Shown: positions 27,632 to 37,025, numbered from the stretch's first letter. The stretch is DNA of 64,000 nt from Providencia rustigianii DSM 4541 (GCF_000156395.1 NZ_GG703819.1:224940-288939), one strand, 5' to 3'. Numbers and translations are program-made. Notes: generated from the sequence alone by a model not told the origin.

Positions 27632-28324
27632 CTACTGTTCACAGTTACTAATCGAATAATATTTATCAAAAATAACAATATATTTTCGACTTCTCTTACT
27701 CAGTTGAGGGTTCCGATACTCTTGTTGTGGCAGCAAATAGAACATTAAAGGAACTTCATCTTCATCATCAACTTGGCAGTTATTATGAATAAAGACTCTA
27801 AAATAAGTGTTACCCGTATTTTTTAGCACACCTTCGCTAGCTCTTACATCATATTTAAAATCAATATTCTTCGGCCTAACCACAAAGTAGGTTTCTAAAC
27901 TCATGGTTGGATAAAACAACGTCTGTTGTTTCTTAGAATCATCACTTTTCATTTCCAGTGGTGTTTCGCTAATAATAATTTTGTAATAGCGCTCTTGATT
28001 ATCACTTTTTCCACGATAAAAAATTTTGAAGAACTCCCTCTCTCCCGGTAATAGAATTTTTTTTAATGGCGTAAAAATGATCTCACCTTCCGTGATAGGC
28101 TCACCGTTTTCTTTGCTTCCTGGCCTATCAATTTTATAAGCACTAAAGTTATATAGGTTTGTTTTTTTAGTATCGTTAATATAAGACTTTGAAAAAAATG
28201 TTTTATCCGCCTCCATTGAGGATATATCTGCATCAACATAGAGCGCATAAGCCTTACCATAAAAGAAAAACATCACTAAAAACAGTGAGATTTTAAGTAA
28301 AAAATATAATTTTCCATCTCTCAT
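27632..28324 (-). CDS. ecpE: Ecp fimbrial chaperone EcpE
   Basis: Second periplasmic chaperone of the E. coli common pilus (Mat) system, 230 residues with a signal segment (LLKISLFLVMFFFYGKAYA). It has the PapD-like features LPGEREFFKIFYRG and RYYKIIISETPLE in the first domain and KNTGNTYFRVFIHNNCQ in the second. The start at 28324 gives the length known for EcpE; the longer frame to 28381 would overlap ecpD. It is the last gene of ecpABCDE. Confidence 0.88.
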   Translation of the reverse strand: MRDGKLYFLLKISLFLVMFFFYGKAYALYVDADISSMEADKTFFSKSYINDTKKTNLYNFSAYKIDRPGSKENGEPITEGEIIFTPLKKILLPGEREFFKIFYRGKSDNQERYYKIIISETPLEMKSDDSKKQQTLFYPTMSLETYFVVRPKNIDFKYDVRASEGVLKNTGNTYFRVFIHNNCQVDDEDEVPLMFYLLPQQEYRNPQLSKRSRKYIVIFDKYYSISNCEQ

Positions 28325-28356
28325 TTCATTATGCACTCTTATAAAAACATATATAT

Positions 28357-29973
28357 CTATTGTATATCCGGACCAGTCCAAATTGCTTTTACAACAACAG
28401 ATCCACTAGCAGATACCGTACCTAACCAATCAATACCATCAAGAGTAAACAACGAAGTTGAATCATTCATTGGGAAACGTAAATCGAGATTTGTTCGGTA
28501 AAAACGCCCTGAATCCTGATTAGGCCTATCCCAAGGAGTCTCTTCCCATAATGCGTTTTTTAACGATATTTCATTACTATCACAACTTGCTCGATAGGTG
28601 GCTTCTGTACCATTTCCATTTTTAAAAACCAGATAAGCAGAAAAAGGGACTTTAAGTTTGTCATCATCAGAAGAGAATAAACAATAACTTTGCCCTTTTA
28701 TATTCACATTAGGTCCTTCTACCTTGGCTGTAATCGAATCCGCTTGTCGAGGCCCACTAGTTGTCACAATATAATTAAATTCGATTGGCTGTTCACTGCT
28801 TCCCACTTTCCCGGTTTTAGATTGAATTGGATTAAAATCCGCAGGAATTATACTAATTCCATAATCTCTCGGTTTTATTACCAGATAATTTGATGGCGTA
28901 AACTCATAAAACCCCGATTGAGGGAGTGGTGATTGAAATGCAAAGGTATACACACTATCTGCAAGAGTCACAGTTGAGTTTGGAGAAGCATCTACAATCG
29001 ATTTCAAATAGGTACTTGATAGAAAAACCTCAATATCCGGTGATCCATTATTAAATATTTCTGACATATTTGTGGTTGATGACCAGTTAGTCCAGCGAGT
29101 GCTATTACTTCCTTTGTATTGAATTAATGCGGCTCTAGGAGACGCTGTCAAACCTAATTTTTGATGGTCAATATACATTCTAACCGTGAACGAGCCACTA
29201 ATAGATGTCCCTTTCGTTTCTAGCTCTACTAATTTGCATATGACACCAGATACATTCCCTACAATGCCTATTGAGCAAAAATTAGAACCTAAACCAACCG
29301 TAGGATTACCATTACTATCAACAAAAACCTCCTGAAGCGCCCCTGTCCCTTTTAAGATAATATTTCCTTTCTTATTCGTTGGAATAAAATGTTGCTGAGT
29401 AGAAGTTCGACCTCCGCTTGTCATACATGTTGAAGAACTAAGATCGTAATCATCTCGACTAGTGCAGGTTCTTAAGTCAAATGTGTACTCTGTCCCTGGC
29501 GGTAGCTCTGCAAGCCAACGATAAAATGATTCAGAAAAAATAGGTCTTGAGTAACCAGACTCACCCGGAGTTCCCGTTTGCTGAATTTTATAAGCCCCAT
29601 TATCACGTAATTGTTGTGCGGGCCAATAAGAAGTTGCTGGGCAATTTCGATTATTTGTCATACAGCGGTTACCCAGGAAAGGCTGATTGACTGGTGAATT
29701 CTCTAGCCAAATATCACCAATATTATAAGTTGAGCTAAAAGGCGATCCTGTATACCCCATATAGCCCAAACTTAACTGACTATTTCTCTGATATTTTGTA
29801 AAAATATTTGAGCCAGAAAAACGAGGGTCAACCCTATTAGCAACGATAAAAAATTCATTATCAATTTGATTTTCGACAATAACATATTCCTGCAATGCAG
29901 ATGTCGCCGAAAATGAATTAGGTGTTAAAGTAGCGAATGAAAAAAATAATGCTAATACCAATAGTAATCGCAT
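28357..29973 (-). CDS. ecpD: Ecp fimbrial tip adhesin EcpD
   Basis: Tip subunit of the common pilus, implicated in host-cell attachment. 538 residues, close to the family size of about 547, with a signal peptide (MRLLLVLALFFSFATLTPNSFS). It is extracellular and Cys-containing (RCMTNNRNC, RTCTSRDDYDLSSSTC). The C-terminus SASGSVVVKAIWTGPD is consistent with a subunit donor or acceptor strand. It is preceded by ecpC (25-base gap) and followed by ecpE. Confidence 0.9.
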   Translation of the reverse strand: MRLLLVLALFFSFATLTPNSFSATSALQEYVIVENQIDNEFFIVANRVDPRFSGSNIFTKYQRNSQLSLGYMGYTGSPFSSTYNIGDIWLENSPVNQPFLGNRCMTNNRNCPATSYWPAQQLRDNGAYKIQQTGTPGESGYSRPIFSESFYRWLAELPPGTEYTFDLRTCTSRDDYDLSSSTCMTSGGRTSTQQHFIPTNKKGNIILKGTGALQEVFVDSNGNPTVGLGSNFCSIGIVGNVSGVICKLVELETKGTSISGSFTVRMYIDHQKLGLTASPRAALIQYKGSNSTRWTNWSSTTNMSEIFNNGSPDIEVFLSSTYLKSIVDASPNSTVTLADSVYTFAFQSPLPQSGFYEFTPSNYLVIKPRDYGISIIPADFNPIQSKTGKVGSSEQPIEFNYIVTTSGPRQADSITAKVEGPNVNIKGQSYCLFSSDDDKLKVPFSAYLVFKNGNGTEATYRASCDSNEISLKNALWEETPWDRPNQDSGRFYRTNLDLRFPMNDSTSLFTLDGIDWLGTVSASGSVVVKAIWTGPDIQ

Positions 29974-29998
29974 ATTATATTAACCTTAAAATATTTAT

Positions 29999-32494
29999 TT
30001 AGCGTTTCGCGAATGCTTCTTGAGGATCACAGGTAACATCACCTAACCATAATGCTCCACGAGCACCTTCTAAATTTAAATCAGCTTCACAGATCGTTTT
30101 TTCATCTTCCTGTAAAAGCGAAATAACGGGATAACGCACATCTACATCCATTGAAAACTCACCATTATGATCCGTTTTAGTTCGACCAATATGGTTACGT
30201 ATTGAAGCGTATTTAATAAACTCACCTGCTGGTGATTTAAGGCGACCAAATACAGTCACCAACTGTCTCACTTCAGGTTGATAAATAGCTATATTACCGG
30301 GGTATAACGTCACTGACTTACTTCGCCCAGATACAATGTCAAAACTATCTTTTGATTTACCATCATTCATTAATTGAATGTCATAATCAGCGTATGGCGA
30401 CAATGGAATAAACGTATTTTTTCCACTAATTGGATAATTTTGTCCATTAACTTGGGCCACCATACTGCCATCCCCTTGAATACTAGAATTGATAATAACC
30501 CCTGCTTTACCTTGTTGACCACTTGGCGTTATTTTTCCTCCACCATAAGCAACAGAACCTCGCGACGTCAAATTCCCATTTATTCGATCGCTGTCTGGTC
30601 GGTTTATCGTGACAGTACCTGAATTATATTTCATGTCATAGGATGCATAAGCTAATGTAGAAATATCAGACTCTCCGTTATTTTTATCACGAACTAATTT
30701 AGAAACAGATACTCCTGCATTCGTTATTACTGAATCTTCAAAACTCTTATTTGCATAAATATTAGCTTTTATATTCCCATTTGTTGATGAAATGCCGGTG
30801 CTTATCCATGTAGTTAATGGCAATGAGAAATCAAGATTAATATATTTTTCATTAGTACTATTTTGATTATCGTAATGATAGCGTTGAACCCCCGTTCTTA
30901 ACCCTATGGTTCCATAACTACCTGAAAATAAAGTATTTGAATATTCATAATTTATCGAGTCACTCCCTACACGGCTATCCCTTGTGTTACTGATAGTAAA
31001 GCTACCTGTTCTATCAATAATTTTATCGAAATTAAATGTGCCCCCATAAGAATAACTATCAGCATCATAAAGTGGTAAATCACCTTTTATTATCGTTTTT
31101 TCTTTTGATGCCCAAATTGAACCATAGCCTTCTGGTATATTGACTGAAATAGTGCCAATATTTCGATGACTTCCATGATTTTCAATCATTCCTTGCCAAG
31201 ATACAGAAACATATTCATTTACGGATAAATTAACACTTGTTTCATTCACCAAATACTTATCAAAACCATAGTTAGACATGGTTAAATTAAGTCCAGATAA
31301 TACTGGAAATCCTTTTGCCAAAGAGCCACCTAATAAATAGCTTTTACTCGGTGTTTGGCTATGTGAATCCTCACCTCTAACATAATTTTTTTTATCAAAA
31401 TCAACATACCCCCCGTAAATTTCCCAATTTATTTTATCGGAACCGGCTGTCATAGCGCCAAAAGACTTATTAATTGTTTGATTTTGTGTTGTAACAATTT
31501 TTCCATCAACAACAGTTTCAATCGTGACATCATAAATACCAAAAGGCAGTACGCTAGTATCAACTTCATAATTTCCCATAGGAAAATTTTGAATGTTTAA
31601 TAACTTACCTTGGCGATAAATACGAACCTCTCCGGGACTATTTAAAAATGCATAAATAGGTGTCAGAGAATATTGTTTATTAACGACAACACTAGATGAG
31701 TTATTGCCAATAGAGGCTGCATAAATTTTACTGCTACTAAGGGTAGTTAAACTGGCGATTGACTGTAAATTCCACGTGCTCATTAACCCTATCGCAAAAC
31801 GAAAACCATTAAAATCACGTTCATACATTGCACGGTAAAGATCAACACTGGAATTTGATTTCCCAATACTGTATGCCGATGCATTAATATTTAAATGATG
31901 CTCAGCAATAGCGAAAAGTGTATCCAAGTTGAAATAGCTACTGGATGAATTATTACTATTCTTAACTTGGCTTTGAAACACACCTAAATCATAATTTGTA
32001 ACAGCAGAAATAGCATTAACCGAAGAGTCACCTAAGGCAAATTGCCTCATGCGTTTTTTCGGTGAAAAGGCTTGTTTATCTACATCTAAGGATAAATTAA
32101 ATGATGATATATTTAATTTTAACGTGGCATTATTATCGATCACAATACCATTATTTTCGTTAAAAAATGTATCCTGCTGCTGTTCTATTTTTTCAATTAA
32201 TACCTTATTTAATTGAGGGCCTTTATTACCATCAACAAGATGTATATTTGCAAGCTTAATTTTTCCTTGTTCGATAATAATAATGGCATCAGCAATTTTA
32301 TTTTCACTTTGACTTTGTTGTGATTCATTGTCTAGTCGTAAGAATACAGGTATAGACATCCCCTCTTCTAATGCCACTACAAAAGCAGGAGGGATAACAT
32401 ATCCTCCAATTTTAATACTTTTTAATTCGTTAGCATTAATGGCATTCGAAAAAATAACACTCATTATTGATAGTGCAATAACATTCTTACGCAT
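29999..32494 (-). CDS. ecpC: Ecp fimbrial outer-membrane usher EcpC
   Basis: Usher of the alternative (alpha) chaperone-usher class, 831 residues with a signal peptide (MRKNVIALSIMSVIFSNAINA). The N-domain GYVIPPAFVVALEEGMSIPV is typical of the EcpC/CfaC type, distinct from MrkC-type ushers. Other family-like parts are GEVRIYRQGKLLNIQNFPMG (plug/linker), SPYADYDIQLMNDGKSKDSF and a C-terminal domain with TVFGRLKSPAGE and two Cys (CEADLNLEG, VTCDPQ). No disruption is seen. Confidence 0.92.
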   Translation of the reverse strand: MRKNVIALSIMSVIFSNAINANELKSIKIGGYVIPPAFVVALEEGMSIPVFLRLDNESQQSQSENKIADAIIIIEQGKIKLANIHLVDGNKGPQLNKVLIEKIEQQQDTFFNENNGIVIDNNATLKLNISSFNLSLDVDKQAFSPKKRMRQFALGDSSVNAISAVTNYDLGVFQSQVKNSNNSSSSYFNLDTLFAIAEHHLNINASAYSIGKSNSSVDLYRAMYERDFNGFRFAIGLMSTWNLQSIASLTTLSSSKIYAASIGNNSSSVVVNKQYSLTPIYAFLNSPGEVRIYRQGKLLNIQNFPMGNYEVDTSVLPFGIYDVTIETVVDGKIVTTQNQTINKSFGAMTAGSDKINWEIYGGYVDFDKKNYVRGEDSHSQTPSKSYLLGGSLAKGFPVLSGLNLTMSNYGFDKYLVNETSVNLSVNEYVSVSWQGMIENHGSHRNIGTISVNIPEGYGSIWASKEKTIIKGDLPLYDADSYSYGGTFNFDKIIDRTGSFTISNTRDSRVGSDSINYEYSNTLFSGSYGTIGLRTGVQRYHYDNQNSTNEKYINLDFSLPLTTWISTGISSTNGNIKANIYANKSFEDSVITNAGVSVSKLVRDKNNGESDISTLAYASYDMKYNSGTVTINRPDSDRINGNLTSRGSVAYGGGKITPSGQQGKAGVIINSSIQGDGSMVAQVNGQNYPISGKNTFIPLSPYADYDIQLMNDGKSKDSFDIVSGRSKSVTLYPGNIAIYQPEVRQLVTVFGRLKSPAGEFIKYASIRNHIGRTKTDHNGEFSMDVDVRYPVISLLQEDEKTICEADLNLEGARGALWLGDVTCDPQEAFAKR

Positions 32495-32513
32495 ATTTAA
32501 AGTCCAGTCTTAA

Positions 32514-33212
32514 TTATTTGACAACAATGAACTCCCCTTGATGCCATATACCAACGCTTGATTTTTTATTATTAAGGTCGACGAGCCTTAGTGTTACAGC
32601 TAAATTAGGCATAAGGTAATAACGCTCACGACAAATACCATCAATACCCTCTTTTTGTTTTTCGATTAAACAAGGTCCAGACGCTACTACACGGAAAGAG
32701 CTATTCCCCAAATTTGAAACAATAGAATTACTGTATTTATACTTGAACTTTTCTATTCTAGGTGCCACGACTAAAATAGTGCTAATTGTCGCAGATGTTG
32801 TAGCGGATGCAGATTTAGAACTTTGAGTAATTCCACTCTCACCAATAGGATCATCTTTCCAATTTAGTCGATAATATCGTTCATTATCATCCTTTGGACC
32901 TTGATAGATAATTTTAAAAACATCCTTAGCATTGCCTGGCAAAATTAAATTTGCTGGAGTAGATAATATTTCATTAGGATTATTAACTGAAATAATCTTT
33001 CCCCCCTCTAAAGGGGAATCAATTTTCTCAATACTAAGATTTACCAACCTTGCAGTATTAACCGTATTTTCAATTTCTTTTGCTAATGTCTCTTCATTTG
33101 ACGATATAATCTCAGTAATATTACCAATATTGACTGCCAAGCTAGTTTTAATTGGTAATAAAAAAAATGAAATGGCAATAAATATTATTTTTTTCATAGT
33201 CATATAGTTCAT
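32514..33212 (-). CDS. ecpB: Ecp fimbrial chaperone EcpB
   Basis: Periplasmic chaperone for the Ecp pilins, up to 232 residues. The signal peptide begins at MKKIIFIAISFFLL. The PapD-like first domain contains LILPGNAKDVFKIIYQGPKD and RYYRLNWKDDP; the second contains NSIVSNLGNSSFRVVASGPC. The frame has three possible starts (33212, 33203, 33197); none has a strong ribosome site, and 33197 gives the most usual signal peptide. It lies after a strong intercistronic hairpin downstream of ecpA. Confidence 0.88.
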   Translation of the reverse strand: MNYMTMKKIIFIAISFFLLPIKTSLAVNIGNITEIISSNEETLAKEIENTVNTARLVNLSIEKIDSPLEGGKIISVNNPNEILSTPANLILPGNAKDVFKIIYQGPKDDNERYYRLNWKDDPIGESGITQSSKSASATTSATISTILVVAPRIEKFKYKYSNSIVSNLGNSSFRVVASGPCLIEKQKEGIDGICRERYYLMPNLAVTLRLVDLNNKKSSVGIWHQGEFIVVK

Positions 33213-33222
33213 AAATAGAATG

Positions 33223-33260
33223 ACGATAAAGATATCATGTCCTTATATTATCTTTATCGT
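33223..33260 (-). other. Intercistronic hairpin between ecpA and ecpB
   Basis: A perfect 12-bp inverted repeat (ACGATAAAGATA/TATCTTTATCGT) with a 14-base loop sits between the major pilin and chaperone genes. It has no T-tract, so it is more likely an mRNA-stabilising or processing stem than a terminator. The function is inferred from the parallel hairpin after mrkA. Confidence 0.6.
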
Positions 33261-33294
33261 GAGATAAATATGTTACTTAGAAATCACAAAGGAC

Positions 33295-33906
33295 TTATGG
33301 AACAACAGGAGCAAAAGTACCATCCCAAGTTGCAGTAAATTGTACTTTCACATCTCCGTCCCAAACACCATCTGTTAAGGAGTTAAAGTCAGTAGGAGAG
33401 CCTGCAGATTCGGCACTTGCAATATTAAAGGTAAACTCACCACGATCTGTTGCGCGGTCTGCACCGTTATATACACCATCAGCAGCTAAATTATCCAAAC
33501 CTGAAGTTAGACCTTTTGAAGTATCAATTAATACAGTATCAGTCGCATTGTTTAGATTTTCGCCATTCCATTTAACGCCAACGGTTAATTTAGAATCATC
33601 TGTTGTTCTTGCTAATGTATTTGCAACAATTTTAGATGCTAATTTAAAATCAGTTGCACCAGCTAGCCCTTGAATAGCAATATCAAATGCACCATTTTGT
33701 TGATTAAAACTTTTTTGGCCTTCTGCATAATTAAAAGTAAGGCTTTTTAATGGCGTAACAACTAGCATGCTCGTAGTATCTTTAATTGCTGTCGCTTGCC
33801 ATGTTGCAGTAGCTTGCGCGGTACGTGTCTCTGCATTGGCAATTGAAGTAAAAGAAGCAGCAATGATCGTAGACAACAACACCGAAGTCATTTTTTTATT
33901 TAACAT
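33295..33906 (-). CDS. ecpA: Common pilus major subunit EcpA (MatB)
   Basis: Major pilin of the E. coli common pilus. The 203-residue precursor has a signal peptide ending SIANAETR. The mature region closely parallels E. coli EcpA: AQATATWQATAIKDTTSMLV, VTPLKSLTFNYAEGQKSF and the C-terminal DGVWDGDVKVQFTATWDG. The extreme end adds TFAPVVP. Cys is absent, as in EcpA. The start at 33906 matches the signal peptide; the frame runs further upstream to 33963 without support. It is first in ecpABCDE. Confidence 0.94.
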   Translation of the reverse strand: MLNKKMTSVLLSTIIAASFTSIANAETRTAQATATWQATAIKDTTSMLVVTPLKSLTFNYAEGQKSFNQQNGAFDIAIQGLAGATDFKLASKIVANTLARTTDDSKLTVGVKWNGENLNNATDTVLIDTSKGLTSGLDNLAADGVYNGADRATDRGEFTFNIASAESAGSPTDFNSLTDGVWDGDVKVQFTATWDGTFAPVVP

Positions 33907-34069
33907 ATTATTCTCTCTATTAACATTCACTATACAAAAATAATTACATAATATAAAAAACACTTTTAGTTGTGTTTTTTATAAAAGATAATCACCATTA
34001 ATAACTCTTAAAGCATAAGTTATTTGGCTTTTGTCTCTTTAATAAAATGATATTTAAATATAAATTAGA

Positions 34070-34393
34070 TTATTTCTTAGCAAGGCTATCTATCAAATAC
34101 TTACTTAACGAGTAATTATTTATCAACTCGTCCTTGTTTATTGATTTTTTTTCAATTTCAATTTCAGTTTCAATGACCTGAATTAGCTCCCCCCATGATT
34201 TATCTAAAAAAAACAATAATTGGCTTAACTGTTCTAAAGTTAAAGATGTTCTTCCAGTTTCATATCGAGATATTTGTTGCTGGCTGACATGCATTAATTT
34301 AGCTAATTGCTTACCAGTCATGTTTTTTTCTTTTCTTGCTTTCCGTAAGAATTTACCTGTATAAAAACTGATTGAGTTATATCCCATAAGCAT
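34070..34393 (-). CDS. MrpJ-like HTH (XRE family) regulator upstream of ecp
   Basis: 107 residues with a Cro/C1-type helix-turn-helix (about 12-66) containing HVSQQQISRYETG and an acidic-then-polar tail (VIETEIEIEKKS). It lies directly upstream of ecpA on the same strand, where E. coli carries the LuxR-type gene ecpR (matA); no ecpR-like ORF is present. The position suggests it controls ecp and, as known for MrpJ, perhaps motility. The start at 34393 has GGA upstream; MGYNS two codons later is an alternative. Confidence 0.85.
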   Translation of the reverse strand: MLMGYNSISFYTGKFLRKARKEKNMTGKQLAKLMHVSQQQISRYETGRTSLTLEQLSQLLFFLDKSWGELIQVIETEIEIEKKSINKDELINNYSLSKYLIDSLAKK

Positions 34394-35277
34394 ATTTCCA
34401 ATAATGGCTTAAATTTTCATTTCTTATTTACATGTCGTGATGTGTAGTAATGATATAGGGAGATAATAATAAGATTAAAATGTTTTTACCATTCAAAATG
34501 AGCACTTTGATAGATTTAAACTATTGATGATGAATTTTTAGTCGCTGGAATTTATTTCAGTCCGTAGAAATACGCAAGAGGAATAATCAATCTATTTGCA
34601 ACCAGATGATAAATAAGTATATTTAAAAAATAATACCTTGCTTTATATATTTTAAATATTTTTTTAAAAAAAATTACTTTTCCCATGTTTATATTAAAAA
34701 ACACACTTAACATCATTTATATTTTCAATTTGTTACACTTTCAAATATTTTGAATTATTTAAAATAAATTTTACTCATAATGTGTGTAATTAGTTTTTTA
34801 TCTAATAATATACAATTGGGTAGTATTTAGTTTCATATCTTTAAGTTTAATTAGAATATTTAAAATACTAAGGCTTTTATTGAAGATGTTTAATTTTATT
34901 ACCAAGGAGATTATAGTAAATATTATTACGTTGTGTAACTATTTCGTTATTCTATTAATAGATTGTTTAAGTAAATTGGCGAATACACAATAAAAATTAG
35001 CTAATTCGACTGATTGGTATTAAAGCTGGTGTCAAAATATCCAATTGAGCCTTGTTGAAGTGAGTGAATTTTAAACAATTAGGTCATGCTAAAAATTGAA
35101 ATATGCTTTTGGAGGACTAGGTTGTGCAAGAAAGAATACGAATCAGGGGTATGTTTAAGCATGTGGATTAGCTAGATACTGTCATTGTTTTAGATCAATA
35201 TAAATTAAACAGCACCCCAGAATAAGTTCTAAATTCAGAGGTGCTAATAAAAATTTAATCGCTATGCTGATACGTTA
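34394..35277. other. Gene-free AT-rich region upstream of the ecp-linked regulator
   Basis: About 880 bases, strongly AT-rich with no ORF. It probably contains the promoter of the 34393 regulator and the ecp operon. No phase-variation inverted repeats or recombinase gene were found. Confidence 0.45.
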
Positions 35278-35922
35278 TTAATGATAAAGCATCTCGTGTA
35301 CGATATCTTTTTCGTTCATCGAATATGGATAATATGTCGGCCAGTTATCCAGTTGGACCAATAAAGCTTCATGTGATTCATTTCCCATATAAAGATGGAA
35401 GTGTGCAGCTTTTTCAGGGGAAATAATATGGTCACTGAACTGAATAAACTTGGGAGCATGGCTATTTTTATCTTTACACTCAAATAAATAACGCACCCCT
35501 TTTTTACCTGATGTATAAGTTAGAATCCGATAGCCTGAATAGGTATATTCACATTGTTCTACCTTATCTCCTCGGTGGAATTCAATGATATTATTTTCAA
35601 TACCAATCATATCCACATCCGTTTTATATCCCTTAGTATAATAAGTACGATACTCTTCTACTGTCTTATCCTTATTTTTTTCAGCTTTCGCCTGCATTAC
35701 TGGATCCAAAGTACCATTGGTGAGATAAGGTTCAACAGATTGCCAAACCCCATCCCAATCACTTAGTTTTCGGTCCTTAACATCCTTATCCTCAAAAATT
35801 CCGCTCGCAGCTTTACGTTGTGCTTCCGTTTGCTGCTTATCGTGATGATGTCCATGTGCAATTGCAGTGCCACTAAATAAACTAGTTAGTAACAGCAGTC
35901 GGAGAATATTTTTTGTAGTCAT
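35278..35922 (-). CDS. zinT: Periplasmic zinc-binding protein ZinT (YodA)
   Basis: Periplasmic metal-trafficking protein that binds zinc under starvation and helps ZnuA. 214 residues with a signal peptide (LRLLLLTSLFSGTAIA). A His-rich N-terminus (HGHHHD) precedes the lipocalin-like domain (LSDWDGVWQSVEPYL, VEQCEYTYSGYRILTY, FIQFSDHIISPEKAAHFHLY). The His residues in HFHLY and the first His cluster fit the metal site. Its ATG overlaps the stop of the upstream rpmJ2-like gene, indicating one Zur-controlled transcript. Confidence 0.95.
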   Translation of the reverse strand: MTTKNILRLLLLTSLFSGTAIAHGHHHDKQQTEAQRKAASGIFEDKDVKDRKLSDWDGVWQSVEPYLTNGTLDPVMQAKAEKNKDKTVEEYRTYYTKGYKTDVDMIGIENNIIEFHRGDKVEQCEYTYSGYRILTYTSGKKGVRYLFECKDKNSHAPKFIQFSDHIISPEKAAHFHLYMGNESHEALLVQLDNWPTYYPYSMNEKDIVHEMLYH

Positions 35923-36050
35923 ATATTCTCCTGTAATGATTTAATACACGGATTCGCTTTGCAAATCATGTCAGTACCAACATGATAGTGACAAATTTTA
36001 CAACTCTGATCGCTCCATTGCATATATAGCTGCAAACTTAATACCAGCAT
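35919..36050 (-). CDS. Strongly diverged L36 (RpmJ2/YkgO-like) protein
   Basis: A 43-residue ORF fills the rpmE2-zinT gap, starting in a TAATG overlap with rpmE2 and ending in an ATGA overlap with zinT. The family pattern is recognisable: MLVLS at the start, SCKI in the middle, and MICKANPCIKSLQ matching the L36 segment VICKSNPRFKAVQ. The basic residues of normal L36 are largely lost (YMQWSDQ, CHYHVGTD), and the usual basic tail is replaced by ENI. It is either a degenerate but still translated spacer that couples zinT, or an altered ribosomal protein. Confidence 0.6.
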   Translation of the reverse strand: MLVLSLQLYMQWSDQSCKICHYHVGTDMICKANPCIKSLQENI

Positions 36051-36313
36051 TAGTTTTCCTCTCTTTTTTGCACAAAATGACCGAAGCGCTTATTAAAACG
36101 GGAAACATTGCCTTCCTGGATATTGATCCTCTGCTTTCCGGTATAGAACGGATGAGAGTGTGAAGACACATCAAGAGTGACATACGGGTAAGTTTGTCCT
36201 TCAAATTCAATAACTCTTTCTGTTTTTATTGTTGATCCAACTTTGAAATAAGCATCAACAGTAGTGTCATGGAAAATTACTGTTCGGTAATGTGGGTGAA
36301 TATCAGATTTCAT
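36050..36313 (-). CDS. rpmE2: Zinc-independent ribosomal protein L31 type B
   Basis: Alternative L31 (YkgM) that replaces zinc-binding L31 when zinc is scarce. 87 residues: [34 protein letters not shown] and [10 protein letters not shown]. The CxxC zinc motif of primary L31 is absent, as expected for the C-minus form. GGAG-type ribosome site upstream. It is first in an operon with a diverged rpmJ2 and zinT behind a Zur-type palindrome. Confidence 0.94.
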   Translation of the reverse strand: MKSDIHPHYRTVIFHDTTVDAYFKVGSTIKTERVIEFEGQTYPYVTLDVSSHSHPFYTGKQRINIQEGNVSRFNKRFGHFVQKREEN

Positions 36314-36334
36314 GATTATCTCCTGCTTAGATTG

Positions 36335-36356
36335 TTGTTACGTTATAACATAACAA
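36335..36356 (-). promoter_or_regulatory. Putative Zur box upstream of rpmE2
   Basis: TTGTTACGTTATAACATAAC plus AA is a 22-bp palindrome with one mismatch pair. It resembles the enterobacterial Zur site (core GTTATANTATAAC) and lies 21 bases before a gene family that is a known Zur target. Confidence 0.75.
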
Positions 36357-36665
36357 TAGTCTTTTTTAGCATGATTGACCACTCTTTTTTTAATCTTGTT
36401 TTATATTGGAAAATAAGCCGAAAGGCTTACGATAATAACTATATATACGAACCTAGATCTCAAATTCCATACTCATTAATCTATTTTGTCATTATCAACC
36501 AACGTTAAGATGTCTCTCTATATTAAAGCTTATGCATCAGAATTTATGGGGTAAGTCCACGAAGCGAGGCTTATAATGCAATTTTATGTCATTAGTAGAT
36601 GAACTCATGGATTAAATACGGCTTGAGTATAGAGATGCCGCTAATCCATATATGAATAAGGTTGA
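36357..36665. other. Gene-free region between the Zur operon and the YjbR-like gene
   Basis: AT-rich, with no ORF supported. It should hold the promoter of the rpmE2 operon at its left edge. Nothing else was recognised. Confidence 0.4.
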
Positions 36666-37025
36666 CTACTTTGCAGTTAGCCTATAACTATCTTCGATCA
36701 ATGCTTTAAGCTCATTATCAGGGAAACCTTTCCCCAACTTTATAGTTACCCAATGCTCTTTATTCATATGGTATGCAGGATAAACATGTTCTTTTAATCG
36801 TAATGATCCTACTAACTCAGGCGGAACCTTGAGATCAATAATATCAACGATATCATCACTATCGCTCCCATTTAATTTTTTAGAAGGGATATCCATGATA
36901 ATAGCAAACCACTTTGAATTATTTTTATGTCTGAAAACAATGTAGTTCGGATATTTAGCCCACGGATATTCAGCACTGGAGCCATAGTTACTCTGAATAT
37001 AGTCTACAAGCTCATTTCTCTTCAT
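36666..37025 (-). CDS. MmcQ/YjbR-family protein
   Basis: 119 residues of the YjbR/MmcQ double-wing fold, a small DNA-binding-like domain of unsettled function. Family segments are RNELVDYIQSNYG, YPWAKYPNYIVFRH, SKWFAIIMDIPSKKL and MNKEHWVTIKLGKGFPDNEL. The start at 37025 is supported by a family-like N-terminus; the frame is open upstream to 37121. Monocistronic, soluble. Confidence 0.88.
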   Translation of the reverse strand: MKRNELVDYIQSNYGSSAEYPWAKYPNYIVFRHKNNSKWFAIIMDIPSKKLNGSDSDDIVDIIDLKVPPELVGSLRLKEHVYPAYHMNKEHWVTIKLGKGFPDNELKALIEDSYRLTAK

